A stretch of DNA of 64,000 bases from Scalesia atractyloides (taxonomy: Eukaryota > Streptophyta > Magnoliopsida > Asterales > Asteraceae): NCBI GenBank assembly GCA_947069175.1, contig CAMTDV010000027.1:37647369-37711368 (forward strand), written 5' to 3'. Shown in pieces: positions 12,650 through 24,422 of the stretch. The stretch's first letter is position 1, and every line of letters starts with the position of its first letter. The notes below the pieces were generated by a model. It ran no database searches. It was not told the DNA's origin and saw only the letters and a list, made by a program, of their open reading frames with translations. The position numbers were made by a program, and so were the translations under genes.

Positions 12650-15120
12650 CTAAAAGTTTATGGATCATAATTATTTAATTAGTTGGCAAGGCCGGTTAGA
12701 CCACACCGAGTATTGATGATGTGAAATGTGTTAAAGAACCATATCTTCTTGATAGTTAAACATGTCAGTTGAAATTAATTATTTATCAGCTAAAGTAGGG
12801 TATAAATCCGTAAATATTCTAGAAATGTTAAAGGATTTATATGTATCCTAACATGAAACCATTTAGTATTTTGAAATCGATGCATCGTCTAAATGGTTAG
12901 CAAGTTCGCAACTTGAAGTACTGATCGTTTATGGCTTAGCTAATAAGATAGCAAGCATATGATTCCAGATTGGCACATTTATTTTGTATATAATGATGAA
13001 TTTGATTCCCATGTTATTAATGATCATTGGCATAAGTGTTGTTGTTGAGACGATCACCGAAACGTCTACAAGTGATTAAAAACCAATTGATCATGAAGCA
13101 AAAGGTTCATGTTTATTTTAATTTTACATGTATTCACATCAAGCCAACAAGTTATCATATTTCTTCCTCGTTATAGTTGGTTTTAGTCAGGAACATAATT
13201 TATCCCTTCAAAGGTTTTTGGTCATATGGAATGAATCGTCATGTTATCTTGATCCTCAGACTATAAACTATGAACCAGAAGTTCAAAAGATAATTCATTT
13301 ACCAATATAAAATAATAAATTATCAGACGAGTTCACTGACCTAAATACAATGACAAAGTAAGTCACATAGTCAACTGTTAATGCTCCAATTAAGTTAATT
13401 GTCCTAGAAGGACAAACCATATATTAGTAATGAGTTTCTTGCAAGTCTGAAGCATGGTAGACTAGTCGATTCCAAAAAAAAATTACTCGAAAAATTTGGA
13501 GCAAGTAATGAAGAAGATGGTCAAGTAGAGGCTATAGTGAAAAGATCTCCTGAATAGACATTAGACATGATGGTTCCAGAAGAACCTCAGGTACCTGAAA
13601 ATAAAGAGCTCTTAGTCAATTATATCATGTCTAGAAATGTTTTGGAATCGAAATTAAAACGACGTCGTTATACTTTTGTATATAATATAGCGCTTTAAAT
13701 AATTAAACGATGAAGATCAAAATTTAAGATCCGCCTATGAATTAATACATACATATAAATGATTGGCCAAAAGCAAAAAAATGCAAATAAGGCAGAGTTG
13801 AATTCTCTCATAAAATGGAAAGTTTTTCGGACCAACAGTCCATACAACTGAATTTGCTGGATACAAATGGGTCATTTATGCGAATATGTGAAAATCAAAT
13901 TAAATGAGATAAGGTAAAATTATGGCACGAGGATTTTCGCAAAAAACCCATGATTTATTATAAAGAGACGCGTTCTGAAGTGGTGGATGCAGTGACTTTA
14001 TAATATTTATTAATCTGGTAATACAAGGAGAGAATTGTTATGAGTCTTATGGATATTGTGTATCATTTGATATTGAAATTTACATGAAGCTCCATGATGG
14101 ATTTATATATCAACATCATGTAAAGTAAGTTCTTGAGAACACTATGATTGTTATCTGCATATTAAAATTCGAGTACTTTGTGACTATTTAATCTGTCGAT
14201 TATGATTGGAACTCTTCAAGAGTTTCCTAAAGCATTTGGGTGCTTAAAGTAATCTGAGACATCATAGGATGTAATTTTGTGCACCAATATATACATAATG
14301 AATAAATAGAACTTGGTGATTATGATATCCTAATGTATAAGAATGGTACAATGTTCATTGGAAGTGATTTTGATGTTATCGGTGTTCCAATTGATTTGCT
14401 AAATGATAAAGTTTATGTACCAAAACTCTTAAAGAGTGAATGCACATGCATAATTGGTAAAGATGGAAAAAGTCCATGATGGTTTGATGATGTTGTAAGC
14501 ATTAATATCACTCCCCTAAGAGCTTTATCTACAAAGTTAACAAAATGTGTAAGGATTAAAATAGTCGGGTTGAGTGTTTTATAACTCATGTGATATTGTG
14601 ATAAAGAGGGATATAAGTTTGATTAAGTTACCCATGCTTCTATCAAAATTTCACTTCTAAAAGTTTGCTGCAATCATAGTTTACAGTGATGATGTACACA
14701 TCATCGAGAGAAACTGTCGAGCTTTTAGAGAGAAAATTTTTTGAAAGACCTTGACTCAATGTAATTATTTCTCGACTTGCAGGTCGAGTATATGTGTAAT
14801 GATATTTTTATCAATCCATCAAAGTACATTCAGAAGTTGTTGTAACATTTTGCTATGAACAAAGCTCATCCTTAAAGAACGTTAAATTTTGTTCATTACA
14901 TGATACTATAAAAGAAACCTTATCATCTCCAATTAAATAAATTGAAAATTTTGGTTGAGAAGTACCATAGTTAAGTGCAATGGGTGCATCAGTATTTTTT
15001 GTTACCCATGCATGATTAATAATCTTTTATTTAAATATATTGATGTAATTCAACATTTGTCAAGCGAAGAGAAGCTGGAATTAGTTAAAACAACTACTTT
15101 AATACATCTAAGGTATGAAA
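12650..15120 (+). pseudogene. Copia pol relic (integrase to reverse transcriptase)
   Basis: Translated pieces match the plant Copia polyprotein but are broken by many stops and frameshifts. Examples are a segment ending EVQKIIHLPI (13128-13310), the linker TLDMMVPEEPQVPEN near 13560, and a degraded GYKW reverse-transcriptase start near 13860. The RNase H part near 15100 is barely recognisable. No functional product is possible. Confidence 0.75.
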
Positions 15121-15629
15121 TATTATTTTTCTAACCAATCGAAACAAGTTTGGTTAGCCTTGTTGATGCAGGGAATGTAACCAAACACGGTTGTTGATCT
15201 TGTTGTACGTATATATGAGAGGCGGCAGTAAAAGTCTAATATGAAGGTCATTCATCATTGCTTAGTTTAAAGAATTTCACATAAGAAGATCAAGCAATAA
15301 TTCATTGACTACCAAGTTTTGAGAAACTTTCAAAGACGGTCGACATTGTCACTTAAAAGATACATATTAAAATGAGGGGGAGTAATATACACGTTATTCG
15401 TTCCTCTTCACTAAGTTTTCTGCTATCGGATTTTCTTAATAAGGTTCTTAACGAGTAAACAAATCTGATCCAGAAGTATCAGGGAGAGAAAATACGCGCT
15501 GCACTCTTTTTCCCTTAGCTATGGTTTTATCCCACTGGGTTTTCCTAACAAGGTTTTTAATGAGACAGCATCACCAAGCGTATTAGAAGAATACTATAAT
15601 ATTTCATCATGTGGATAGTCCATGGGGAG

Positions 15630-15812
15630 TGTTATGAATACATCATTAAGAGTGACTCTCCACATCCTTAACTCCTCTTTTGTATTTACTCTTATATTAA
15701 TGTATGAGCCTATAAGTAGAGGTTTTGTATTTCATACTTACACATAAATAAGATATATGTTTACCATTCTCTCTTTATCTCTATATGTTAATAGATTAGT
15801 TGTTACACAACA
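15630..15812 (+). repeat. 3' LTR of Copia copy 1
   Basis: This 183-bp LTR is preceded by the purine-rich CATGGGGAG that serves as polypurine tract, and it ends TTACACAACA. It is followed by the TTATT target duplication. Similarity to the left LTR is high but not perfect, in line with a decayed interior. Confidence 0.88.
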
Positions 15813-15859
15813 TTATTATCATTTTCACAAATGTTAAGCGCGCACACACACACACACAT

Positions 15860-15891
<32 letters not shown>

Positions 15892-17256
15892 GCGTGTGTA
15901 TGTTTAATATATACAATCTTAGATCATGAACTAATTCCATTCCATCTTTTACTTTGATAACACTTTTTAGAATAAGAATATATTAATTTGAAATAAAATA
16001 TACGAATTCTTTTGTATTCAAAAACAAAATTCTTACTTACTAAAAGCATCATTTAAAATGAGTAATGTTATATTTTTCTTTTAATTTTATATGTATAGTT
16101 CATATTAGGGTTATATGTATTCATATCAAAATTGATCTTTATTATGTATGATGCAAGAAATAATATGAAATATAAAAAATAATTCAAACTTTATAATCGT
16201 ATGTCCTTCAAACGCAACCAACCTCAACAATAACATATTTATTTGAAAAAAAACTTATTCAAGTTCATATAAATTGAAAGCACAAATTTTTTTCAAAGAA
16301 CTCGATCAACTTCATGATTATCTTTAAGACTTTCATTTTCTATCCTCAAAGCCATGTAACACATGAGTCTATAACCTAGTGGATAAATAAAATGTATCCG
16401 AATCTAAGTTCAAGATGGAAAATCTATATTCAACTCCCACCCCTGCCATTTAATTTTTATATAATAGTGCATTTGAGAAAAATACCAACTTTTCTTTGGT
16501 TTCTAATTTTCTATGCATTTAAAATTGTTTGTTTTGTCCCTTTTATTTTATTTAATTTTAATGTACGATTTCATTTTATCGTGTACTTTGTTTAAATAGA
16601 CAAATATCTAATATGTATTTTTTATATAAAATCTAATCGATTTATTTTATTTTTCTTAGTAGTTTTAATTTTAGAATTAATGTTTGTACTATTGGAAAGT
16701 TGTTATCGATATTTTTTATAGTTTTTGTTCAATACAAAACACGTGTCGATTTCTATGGTGTTCAGTCATTGTAAAACACACATTGATATCCATTTGGTCA
16801 TACTACAACTTTATTTTTCGAGTATTCTCTTTTCATTGGTATACGAAGTTTTAGTATCGTACCAATACCATAGCTAAACGAATTGATATCGTCCGAATTC
16901 CCTTCGCAACGCACAAGAGATTTTTGGTGTATTTTTTAAGTAATAGCAAATGCAACTTACCAATCTTTAATTTATTTACACATTTATGTGTCCTAATAAA
17001 ATTAATTCACTTCTAATTTGCTTACACATTTCAATATGCTAATAAAATTAATTCACTTTAACACATTGTAACCTCTTTTTTTTGAAGGTGTGAAAAAAAA
17101 TTTATGAAAAGGACACAAATGTTTGCACTACTATAGAACCATAATTTTCTTTTCCATATAAAAGTTGATATGACAATACAATCACATAACTTTAAAATAT
17201 AATAACCAGCAAAAGCCTTATAAATGGTACATCACATCAATTATTCTTCAAATCAA
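15813..17256. other. AT-rich intergenic region with a CA/TA microsatellite
   Basis: A (CA)n(TA)n microsatellite lies at about 15840-15895. Around 16700-16920 there is a degraded stretch resembling the one that precedes the Helitron-like end near 42760. No reliable gene was seen. The short ORF at 16392-16595 is AT-rich and hydrophobic by composition only. Confidence 0.5.
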
Positions 17257-17571
17257 TTATCCTTTATGAGTTGCTATCACTGGAGGGCAGTTATCACTAA
17301 CACACTCACCGTTGATACAACCACAGTACCCACAATCTCCGCACCATGGCGTACAACGATAATCGTTATCACAGGGTCGTCGTAGACCACTAGTTCGAAC
17401 CGCCGTTGTCTTGAACCTCATCCCTTCACAAATAATTGAAAAATCCCAAATATTAGATTAAACATAAAAAGACGTAAGTAGAAATTTAAGAAAGAGTAAA
17501 TGGTTTTATTTACCAGGTGAAATGAGAACAAATACAATAAATAAAATCAAAGCTTGGTGTGTATTCTTCAT
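17257..17571 (-). CDS. Small secreted cysteine-rich peptide, two exons
   Basis: Exon 1 is 17514-17571 and exon 2 is 17257-17423, joined at a GT/AG intron of 90 bp in phase. Together they encode 74 residues. The N-terminus MKNTHQALILFIVFVLIS is a clear signal peptide of about 20 residues. The mature part has eight cysteines at residues 37, 43, 47, 50, 53, 55, 60 and 65, spaced C-X5-C-X3-C-X2-C-X2-C-X-C-X4-C-X4-C. The intron falls right after the signal peptide, as in defensin-like and other plant cysteine-rich peptide genes. Such peptides act in the apoplast in defence, pollination or signalling, but this spacing fits no family I can name with confidence. Two frame-compatible exons and a TATA box argue that it is real. 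It is too short and split to appear as a long ORF. Confidence 0.8.
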
Positions 17572-17620
17572 TCTTTTTCTTTTATATTTTTCTCTCCTAA
17601 CATAGATGATATATGTCTCT

Positions 17621-17627
17621 ATTTATA
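17621..17627 (-). promoter_or_regulatory. TATA box of the cysteine-rich peptide gene
   Basis: On the minus strand the sequence reads GTGTATAAATAGAGAC, a near-ideal plant TATA box. It is about 50 bp upstream of the ATG at 17571, which leaves room for a short 5' UTR of roughly 20 bases. Confidence 0.65.
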
Positions 17628-18405
17628 CACACAAACATATTGAGAATGTTACCTTGCATAAGGTATTAGATATTTTAAATATTTAATGCGTATTTGCATT
17701 AATTTTAGAGTTGTGTTGTGTTTCCCAATGTAACTCGAAGGATATACAGTCGATGTAACGTCTCATTAATACATTATTATTCCTTTAGAAACATATACAT
17801 TCAATGTAATGTATAATTATTAAATTATTATTCTTTTCACATTTATACATGTGAACAATACATTTTATTTTAACTTTTACTAACTTGTTAAAAAGAGGAA
17901 TAGGAGCTTACATTCACATCCTAGTTGATAAAAATCCTTAAATTTAAAGAAAAAAGACGGTTTTAATTTAAATTTCTATAACCCATTCTTTAAATTTTAA
18001 CTATACCCATAAATTTATGGAAAACTACATTGAATTGGTATATTATTAATCCCCTACTAAATTTATATAATTATACCAAATGAGATATGGGGTGCTTCTA
18101 AGAAATAGTGATTTTTAGTTAAAGCATATGAATAAGGATAAAAAATAGGATGTGTATGCTCTTATCAGATATTAGTGTTGATAGGATGACTAAAACATTT
18201 TAAATCTTAAACTTCTTCTTTGTAATGGCTCTGTCTCTTTAACTTTTGAACAGATTTGTATAGAAACTTTTGTAATAATATTTTATACCATATGTTTTAG
18301 ATAAATATAACTTTAAAAAATATAGCAATAAACTATATAGGCATTATTATTATACCGGTGAAACCTGCGTGATGCCGATGCGGCGCAGTGAACGATTTAA
18401 ATGCT
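17628..18405. other. Intergenic AT-rich DNA upstream of the peptide gene
   Basis: I see no gene, tandem array or recognisable element in this stretch. Confidence 0.4.
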
Positions 18406-19072
18406 TGTCACACCTCGACATTTCTCACATCGCCCGATGGACCCGGTTGGGGATATGCGACAAAATTGATATCAATACACAATATAGCACGTAGGAAGTC
18501 TTGGATTTAAATTATTACAATATAAATGTCCGAATGTTTAAAATATTATACAAACGGATAGTATATGAAAAGATCCACAGGCGGATCGAAAAGTTACAAA
18601 AATGAAATAACAAACTATAGGCTTCTATGCAAGGAGTTTCAAATTCCTCTTAAGCATTTGCCGGGCAACTTCCAGCCGATTTACGTATCCTTGCAACTTG
18701 CGCTTAGTCTTTTGAAGATACGTCAGTTTACACTGGTAAATAAAATAACCGACACATTTTGAAAATATTTCAAACTCATTTTATGTACACAATGGTACAT
18801 ATATTATCATAAATAACTTGAGATAAACTATTTCTCATGTTATCAGTTTTACATGTTTGTCAATACATATAGGGCCCGAAAACTATGTCGGGATCATGAT
18901 TAACCGACACACCACTTTAATACCCTTATTGGGTAAACCCGTATTGGGTTATAAAAATATTTTATTATAGCATTAGTATCTGTCAGGTGTATGCCTACAC
19001 CCCGTGCTTAGGTCGTGGCCATTTGCCATTAAAGGAGCTGAGGATATTCAGGACACGGTCGTATTAACCTCC
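18406..19072. mobile_element. Gypsy LTR fragment, left part, split by element A
   Basis: The stretch opens with TGTCACACCTCGACATT, a typical end of plant Gypsy LTRs. It is broken at 19072 by element A, and its target duplicate CCTCC (19068-19072) recurs at 28090-28094. The sequence after 28095 is therefore the continuation of the same older LTR. Coding sequence is absent. Confidence 0.6.
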
Positions 19073-19569
19073 TGTCACACCCCGACCCGCAGCGGAAAAG
19101 GTGATCTGGGCATGATTGGGTTTTCATCAAAGCTCATGACATTTATTATAATGTTTCATATTTATTATTACAATTTACAAGGGATCCTACAATCAAATCA
19201 AACAAATACAACATGTTCTATTCATCCTTCTAAACTTCATTATTTTTCTTCTAAGGCAATTTCCTATGTTTTCCTTGCTTCATCCTGTTCACCTGTATCA
19301 TGTGTAAAAAATGGTTTTTGGATCAACAAAAGTTGGCGAGTGAACCTTGTTAGAAAACATTTATGATTTATTTCTTATTGTGTTTAATATGGAAAAATTG
19401 TGCAATATTCACATATGAACAAACGTAAATAAACATACAATAACAAACAAATAGCATACAATAACAAACCAATAGCATACAATATCAAACAAACAACAAA
19501 CAATAACATACAATAACAAACCAATAGCATACAATAACATATCAACTTGCATGAATATATAACATGAAT

Positions 19570-19915
19570 GAAACTGTATATGTTGGCAACGTCACGTTCA
19601 CGCTCATAATGTAATGGGGAACGGACGGCCTATGATAAATGTATGTACTGAAAATGATAAATGTCTGTGCGATCAAGGCTCAATCAAACGGAGCCGATCG
19701 TATGTTGGCAACGCCTGGTTCACGCTCATAATGTAATGGGGAACAGCTCAACGCTCATAATGTAATGGGGAGCGGCGGCCTATGATAATGTATGTGCAAT
19801 CAAGGCTCAATCAAACAGAGCCGATCGTATGTTGGCAACGCCTGGTCACGCTCATAATGTAATGGGGAACAGCTCAACGCTCATAATGTAATGGGGAGCG
19901 GCGGCCTATGATAAT
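19570..19915. repeat. LTR minisatellite, CTCATAATGTAATGGGGA units
   Basis: The unit with CTCATAATGTAATGGGGA occurs five times, interleaved with GTTGGCAACG and GAGCCGATCGTATG segments. The array in the other LTR of element A (25775-26090) has one unit fewer, which shows ongoing slippage or unequal exchange. Confidence 0.8.
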
Positions 19916-20400
19916 GTATGTACTGAAAATGATAAATTTAATCTAAACAATAACCACTCAAACAGTTGATACAAGTTGAATACACATTTGTTCATGGATA
20001 TGATGGATGCACAATAGTTTAAATATAATAAATAATAAGACACATGATACACCCCAAAAACGTGATTAAAACGGGGAATTTGTATAGATTCACTCACCTT
20101 GGGTGCGTTCGGTGAATGATGTTGAATGCGCACGAGTTTAGAGGATTGATCGACGAGGAATAACTAACCTAATTAATAACGAAAAAGTAAGGTAAATAAA
20201 TGGATTTTATTAACAATTTTAATAGGATTTTTGGATATATTTTTGTGAGTTTAAGGCTATTTTCTAACTTTAAAAATGTTATTTTTTAAGTATTTTTAAT
20301 TTAAATAAATAAATAAAATAATAAAAAAATGTTGACTTTTTGACTTGACCGTTGACCGTTGACCATTACTGTTGACCGTTGACCGGTTCGGTCGTTTGTA

Positions 20401-20480
20401 TGTGTGCGCTGGGTGAGACTCGAACCCGTGACCTCCCGTACGCGTGCACACAGCTCTACCAACTGAGCTACGTGTCTAAC
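20401..20480 (-). repeat. tRNA-like module 1 in element A 3' LTR
   Basis: On the minus strand ACGTAGCTCAGTTGGTAGAG matches a tRNA D-arm and A box, and GGTTCGAGTC follows as a B box. The D-stem is intact but the anticodon and T stems pair poorly, so it is tRNA-derived and not a working tRNA gene. Confidence 0.75.
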
Positions 20481-20574
20481 CCGAAATATTTCTGTTTTTA
20501 ATTATATTTATACACTATTTAAGTTAATCCGAAAATCATTTATTTTAAAAAGGGCTTAATGATATCGACTCGGT

Positions 20575-20650
20575 GCTCTCCACAGGTCTCGAACCCGGGA
20601 CCTGTGGTTTAGTTTGGCACACAGTCCACCGCTGGACTGTGTGTCTAACT
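20575..20650 (-). repeat. tRNA-like module 2 in element A 3' LTR
   Basis: On the minus strand a hairpin ACACAGTCCA-GCGG-TGGACTGTGT covers the A-box position. A second hairpin CCACAGGTC / GACCTGTGG encloses the B-box GGTTCGAGACC. Both stems are perfect. Confidence 0.75.
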
Positions 20651-20741
20651 TGGTAAATATTCCGGTTTTTATTATACTTAACATGATTCTGCGTGTGGAT
20701 CCGGTTCGGTTTTAAAAAAAAACATTTTTATTACAGCGAGT

Positions 20742-20820
20742 GTGCGTGTGTCAAGGATCGAACTCGGGACGTATGCGTATTGTTTGCACACAGTCCACCG
20801 CTGGACTGTGTGTCTAACCC
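20742..20820 (-). repeat. tRNA-like module 3 in element A 3' LTR
   Basis: It repeats the hairpin CACAGTCCA-GCGG-TGGACTGTG of module 2, followed by a B-box-like GAGTTCGATCC. Modules 2 and 3 look like a tandem duplication that diverged between the boxes. Confidence 0.7.
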
Positions 20821-21660
20821 GTTCATAACATTGATTTTAATTAATCTTATATCATACACGACTTCGTCTTCTTCGTTCAAAACACAGACAACGGTTAACT
20901 AACTGTTTCTTGTTTAATTCGGTTAACGAACATTATGAGCAATCGTAATGTATTGAACAGAAAGGGTTTGGGGATTGATTGTACCGGGCAGATTGTCTTC
21001 TTCAGAAATCCGGCAAAGATCGTCGGCTCTGTTTTGTGAAGTCCCTCTGTTCGGATTCAAAAAATCAGATTGATTGTTTAGATATGAGATTGAACTACTG
21101 AGCAACGATTATCAGTAGGTTTAAATGATCATACCGGCAAACAGCGAGATTCTGGAACTTTCAGAAGTTTTCCGGCGAAAACAGAAAATCCGGCAACGTC
21201 GTCTGGGGTTGATTCTGGGTGATGGAGTGATGTTAGAATTGGTCTCACAATGGTATGAAATAGAAAAGGTCGAGGTATTTACCGTGTTGATGAAAGTCTC
21301 GGTTTTCCGGCGACTTGCAGAGAATTCCGGCGATGTTCAAAAAGAAATTTCGACGACCAGAAAATAGAGTAAACGTGAAATTAGATGCTCTGGGAATGTA
21401 ATTGAGTCGAGAGATGAAGATTTTGTTGAAGTAATTCCAGAAATGAATGTTTTCGGTTATAAAAATCAAACATCACCTGAATTCAAGTTCATTCACGACT
21501 GAATTGATTTAAAATGTCGGTCTATCGGTTATGTTCAAGATTCCGCGAGCACTCAAACGTCTTGGACGGTTTGAAAGCCGATATCGGTTTCAGTTGGCGT
21601 AACAGGTCGATTCCCGTTGTAGATATGATTTAATTGTTTCATAGAACTCACAAAAACATC

Positions 21661-21728
21661 AAGTGGCGGAGTGGTTATATGAGTGCGAGTTAAGACTTTG
21701 GGGTTCCCGGCTGACCCGGCTTCAGCAC
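21661..21728 (+). repeat. tRNA-like module 4 (antisense), B box deleted
   Basis: GTGGCGGAGTGGTT on the plus strand is an A box and D-arm like those of tRNA-Ser or Leu. The B-box hairpin present in the other three LTRs is missing here because of a 13-bp deletion between two ACCCGG repeats. Confidence 0.7.
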
Positions 21729-21910
21729 TTAATTTTTTTCTCACTATTTCTAATAAATTTTCAAATATAAATTTTATATTCTAATATACTTATTAATTAT
21801 GTATCGTTTAAAATTAATTTGAGCATTAAATTTGCAACGAAATTTTTAACTGGTTGTTCGGTTAATAAACGAAGCGGGTTTGGTTAACCCGGTTTTTTAC
21901 GGATGTTACA

Positions 21911-21927
21911 GTATCCCCTACTTTTAG
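21911..21927 (-). other. Polypurine tract of element A
   Basis: On the minus strand AAAAGTAGGGGATAC directly precedes the 3' LTR start TGTAACATCC. This is where plus-strand DNA synthesis would be primed. Confidence 0.8.
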
Positions 21928-22199
21928 AAATTTCGTCCCGAAATTTAAGTAGTGGCATGTTTGACTCAAAAGGATGGTGTTTAATTTGACAGTTACATAC
22001 CTTGAAGGGAGTAAGAGTTTAAATTTTATTTGAGGCGGTAACGTTCCTTGTAGGGGTTGAAAACCCCGCTACAGGAATCGCTTTTTGTTGCCTAAAGTGT
22101 ATGAATACGGAACATGGATACCCAGAGTTGATTGACTAAGTATAATTTCATGCGCAAGAGTTTTGATATGTTTGGAAAGATAAGGTTATATCCTAAAAC

Positions 22200-22930
22200 A
22201 AACTTTTACTACTAAAACCTACATGGAACCTCTCATAACCGCCTGACAATGCCTCTGATCCTTTGGCAAGAATACTTATATATAGGAAGTACCAGCGGCG
22301 TATCCACCATATTCTTGTCAAATTTTCATTGGTTTTATCAGTAAGTTATGATTAGTTCTATGATGTGACTCTAGAACATAAACAAACACGACAACCAAAG
22401 CTTGAGTCTTAATTCTGATAGTATACATGCTTGAATAAAGACAGTACCTCTCTCGTTTGTTATAATGGAGAGGTTAGTCTATGTAGAAGTGAGACACAGC
22501 CCAACTTCTTTAAATGATGAGATTGAAATGATATGAATGCTAAATCAGTGAGTATAAAACAAACTTCAACCAAGACATTACTAAATCCTATATGGAACTT
22601 TTCATAACCGCCTGACAATGCCTCTAATCCTTTGGCAAGAATACTTATATATAGGAAGTACCAGCGGCGTATCCACCATATTCTTGTCAAATTTTCATTG
22701 GTTTGTAAACTATGATTAGTTCTATGTGACTCTAAAACATAAGTAAACACAACAACCAAAGCTTGAGTCTCAATTCTGAAAGGATACATGACTGAATGAT
22801 GACGGTACCTCTCTCGTTTGTTATGATGAAGGGGTTGGTCTATATATAAGTGAGACACAACCCAACTTCTTTAAATGATGAGATCGAGGTACGTCGAGAT
22901 GTCTGATGATATGAATGTTAAAACAATGAG
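22200..22930 (-). repeat. Two-unit tandem array with TATA stem-loop, element A
   Basis: Two units of about 370 bp lie between gag and the polypurine tract. Each contains a stem TGACAAGAATA / TATTCTTGCCA enclosing CTTCCTATATATAAG on the minus strand. The array is closely related to the five-unit array at 49120-50510 in element B. Short ORFs across it are by-products of the repeat. Confidence 0.85.
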
Positions 22931-23079
22931 TATAAAACAAAATTGAGATAGTAATTCGCATTAAGATTCTTGGATTCAATTTTCAATTTACAAATGAGAT
23001 ACGTGAAGATTGAGATAAACATAAATAAAACATAAACACTAAGCGGTTGGAGTTGAATTCTTGATTTTTGGTGAAGAAA

Positions 23080-24422
23080 CTAGTTGGGTGATTCGTTTGG
23101 GCCGTCATTATCTTCATCAGGATTGGTGTTGATGTTGTAAACCCTTCCTCTTGCTGGTGGCCTAGTGGTTAGGTTTTCTTGATTTGTTTGGTTAACTGGG
23201 TTTGCTTGAGCTTGAGCGTTTATGATGTTAATCAATCGAGGGCACGTGTTTCTAAAGTGGGTAGGGTCGCCACAATTGAAACAAGCTCAAACATATGGGA
23301 GCATGGGGTATTGAGGTTGTTGATATGTTTGGATCATGTTTTGAGTAGGGGGTAAGGTTTGGCTTTGAGAGGTGCGGCAAACCTTGCTCGAATGACCATA
23401 GCGTCCACAATTCGCACATAGTCGACAAGGTAAGGTAAATGGATGGTGATAAGAACAGGTATTGCATTGAGGGTGAGGTCCAAAGTAAGGTTTCTTATTT
23501 GGGTAAGTTGAGTTGGGTGCTACTTGAGTGATTGGGATAGCTTGGAGGGGTATGGCTTGTGACGTTGGTTGATTGTGTTGGGTGACAGCGAAAAGTTGCC
23601 CATCTCGTTTTATCTTAGAAATGGGTTGAGAAGGGGATTCGGTTTGGGTGGAGTTTGAGGTTTCAGTTGATGCTTTATCCTTCTTCTTCTCCTCCTTGAA
23701 GTCCTTATTTCTTATGCGGTTCTCGGTGAGTTCTGTAGCTAACTCCATAGCTGCTTCCAAAGTTGCAGGTGTGGTACTTATTACAGAGTCTTGAATTTTG
23801 AAGGAAGACCTCGAATGTAATGCTCGATCAAACGGTAAAGAGGAGTGAACAAGTTGGGGACCATTTGATTTAACTCGAGGAATCTCTTGTTGTATGTGGT
23901 GTGCTCGCCTTCCTTTTGTTTCAAAGAATAGAACTCATCCTCCAATTTCTTGATTTCGCTCCTTGGGCAAAATCGTCTTGTCATGATTTCCTTCAACTCT
24001 TCCCAAGTCAAAGTCATAGCATCTTCAACACCTCGTTTGGCCTTCTCTGTGTTCCACCATGTAAGTGCTATTCCAAGTAAACGACCGGTAGCATATCGCA
24101 CTTTGCGATCATCGGGGCAATCGCAATTTAGAAAAGTGTTTTCCATTTCCTCAAACCAATGGAGGAGAGCAGTGACACCTTCAATCCCTTCGTATTTTGG
24201 AGGGTCGCAGGATTTGAAATGCTTGAAGGTGCATTTAGTGGTATTTGGGGGAGGGTTGATAACATTTTGATCTTCTTGGTTGACGGGATTAGCGGTAAGG
24301 GCTTGTTGAACTTGAACTACAATGTTGGGTATTACGGCAGCCATTTGTTGAGCGATTTGGGCAGCCATACGCTCGCGAGTTTTTCCTGCTCTCATCTTCC
24401 TACGAGCAGAATTAGAAGACAT
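23080..24422 (-). pseudogene. Gypsy gag of element A, frameshifted
   Basis: The product would be a capsid/nucleocapsid polyprotein that packages element RNA. The start MSSNSARRKM at 24422 lies after a leader. A retrotransposon-gag domain follows (FKSCDPPKYEG, ALTWWN, LKEIMTRRF motifs). Near 23806 a one-base deletion relative to element B shifts the frame. In the next frame the Lys/Glu-rich linker and the first CX2CX4HX4C knuckle (CANCGRYGHSSKVC) continue until CGA has become TGA at about 23287, just before the second knuckle CFNCGD. The stop that ends the family reading frame is near 23080. Neither full-length Gag nor any pol can be made from this copy. Confidence 0.85.

Larger units (their letters stand above)
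9828..15812 (+). mobile_element. Decayed Copia LTR retrotransposon (copy 1)
   Basis: The element is bounded by similar LTRs (9828-10009 and 15630-15812) and by the 5-bp duplication TTATT at 9823-9827 and 15813-15817. A putative primer site follows the left LTR and a G-rich tract precedes the right LTR, which fixes the orientation. The interior is AT-rich with no long ORF. Traces of integrase and reverse transcriptase survive between about 12650 and 15100. A related copy lies in reverse at 45744-60960. Confidence 0.9.
19073..21910 (-). repeat. 3' LTR of element A (2838 bp)
   Basis: On the minus strand the LTR runs from TGTAACATCCG to GGGGTGTGACA. It contains minisatellite units around 19570-19915 based on CTCATAATGTAATGGGGA, and four tRNA-like modules. 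It differs from the 5' LTR mainly by an extra minisatellite unit and a 13-bp deletion in module 4. Confidence 0.92.

Noticed and set aside
19570..19915. CRISPR-like array of regular repeats
   Set aside because: Units are variable and directly abut or overlap, spacers are not unique, and the context is a plant LTR.
20401..20480. Functional tRNA gene
   Set aside because: Anticodon and T stems do not pair well, and the sequence is an internal part of a repeated LTR.
22460..22858. ORF of 132 residues with a repeated IRRWYFLYISILAKG segment, also at 49008-50402
   Set aside because: It falls on the tandem array, recurs in each unit with broken ends and has no start or domain; a repeat by-product.
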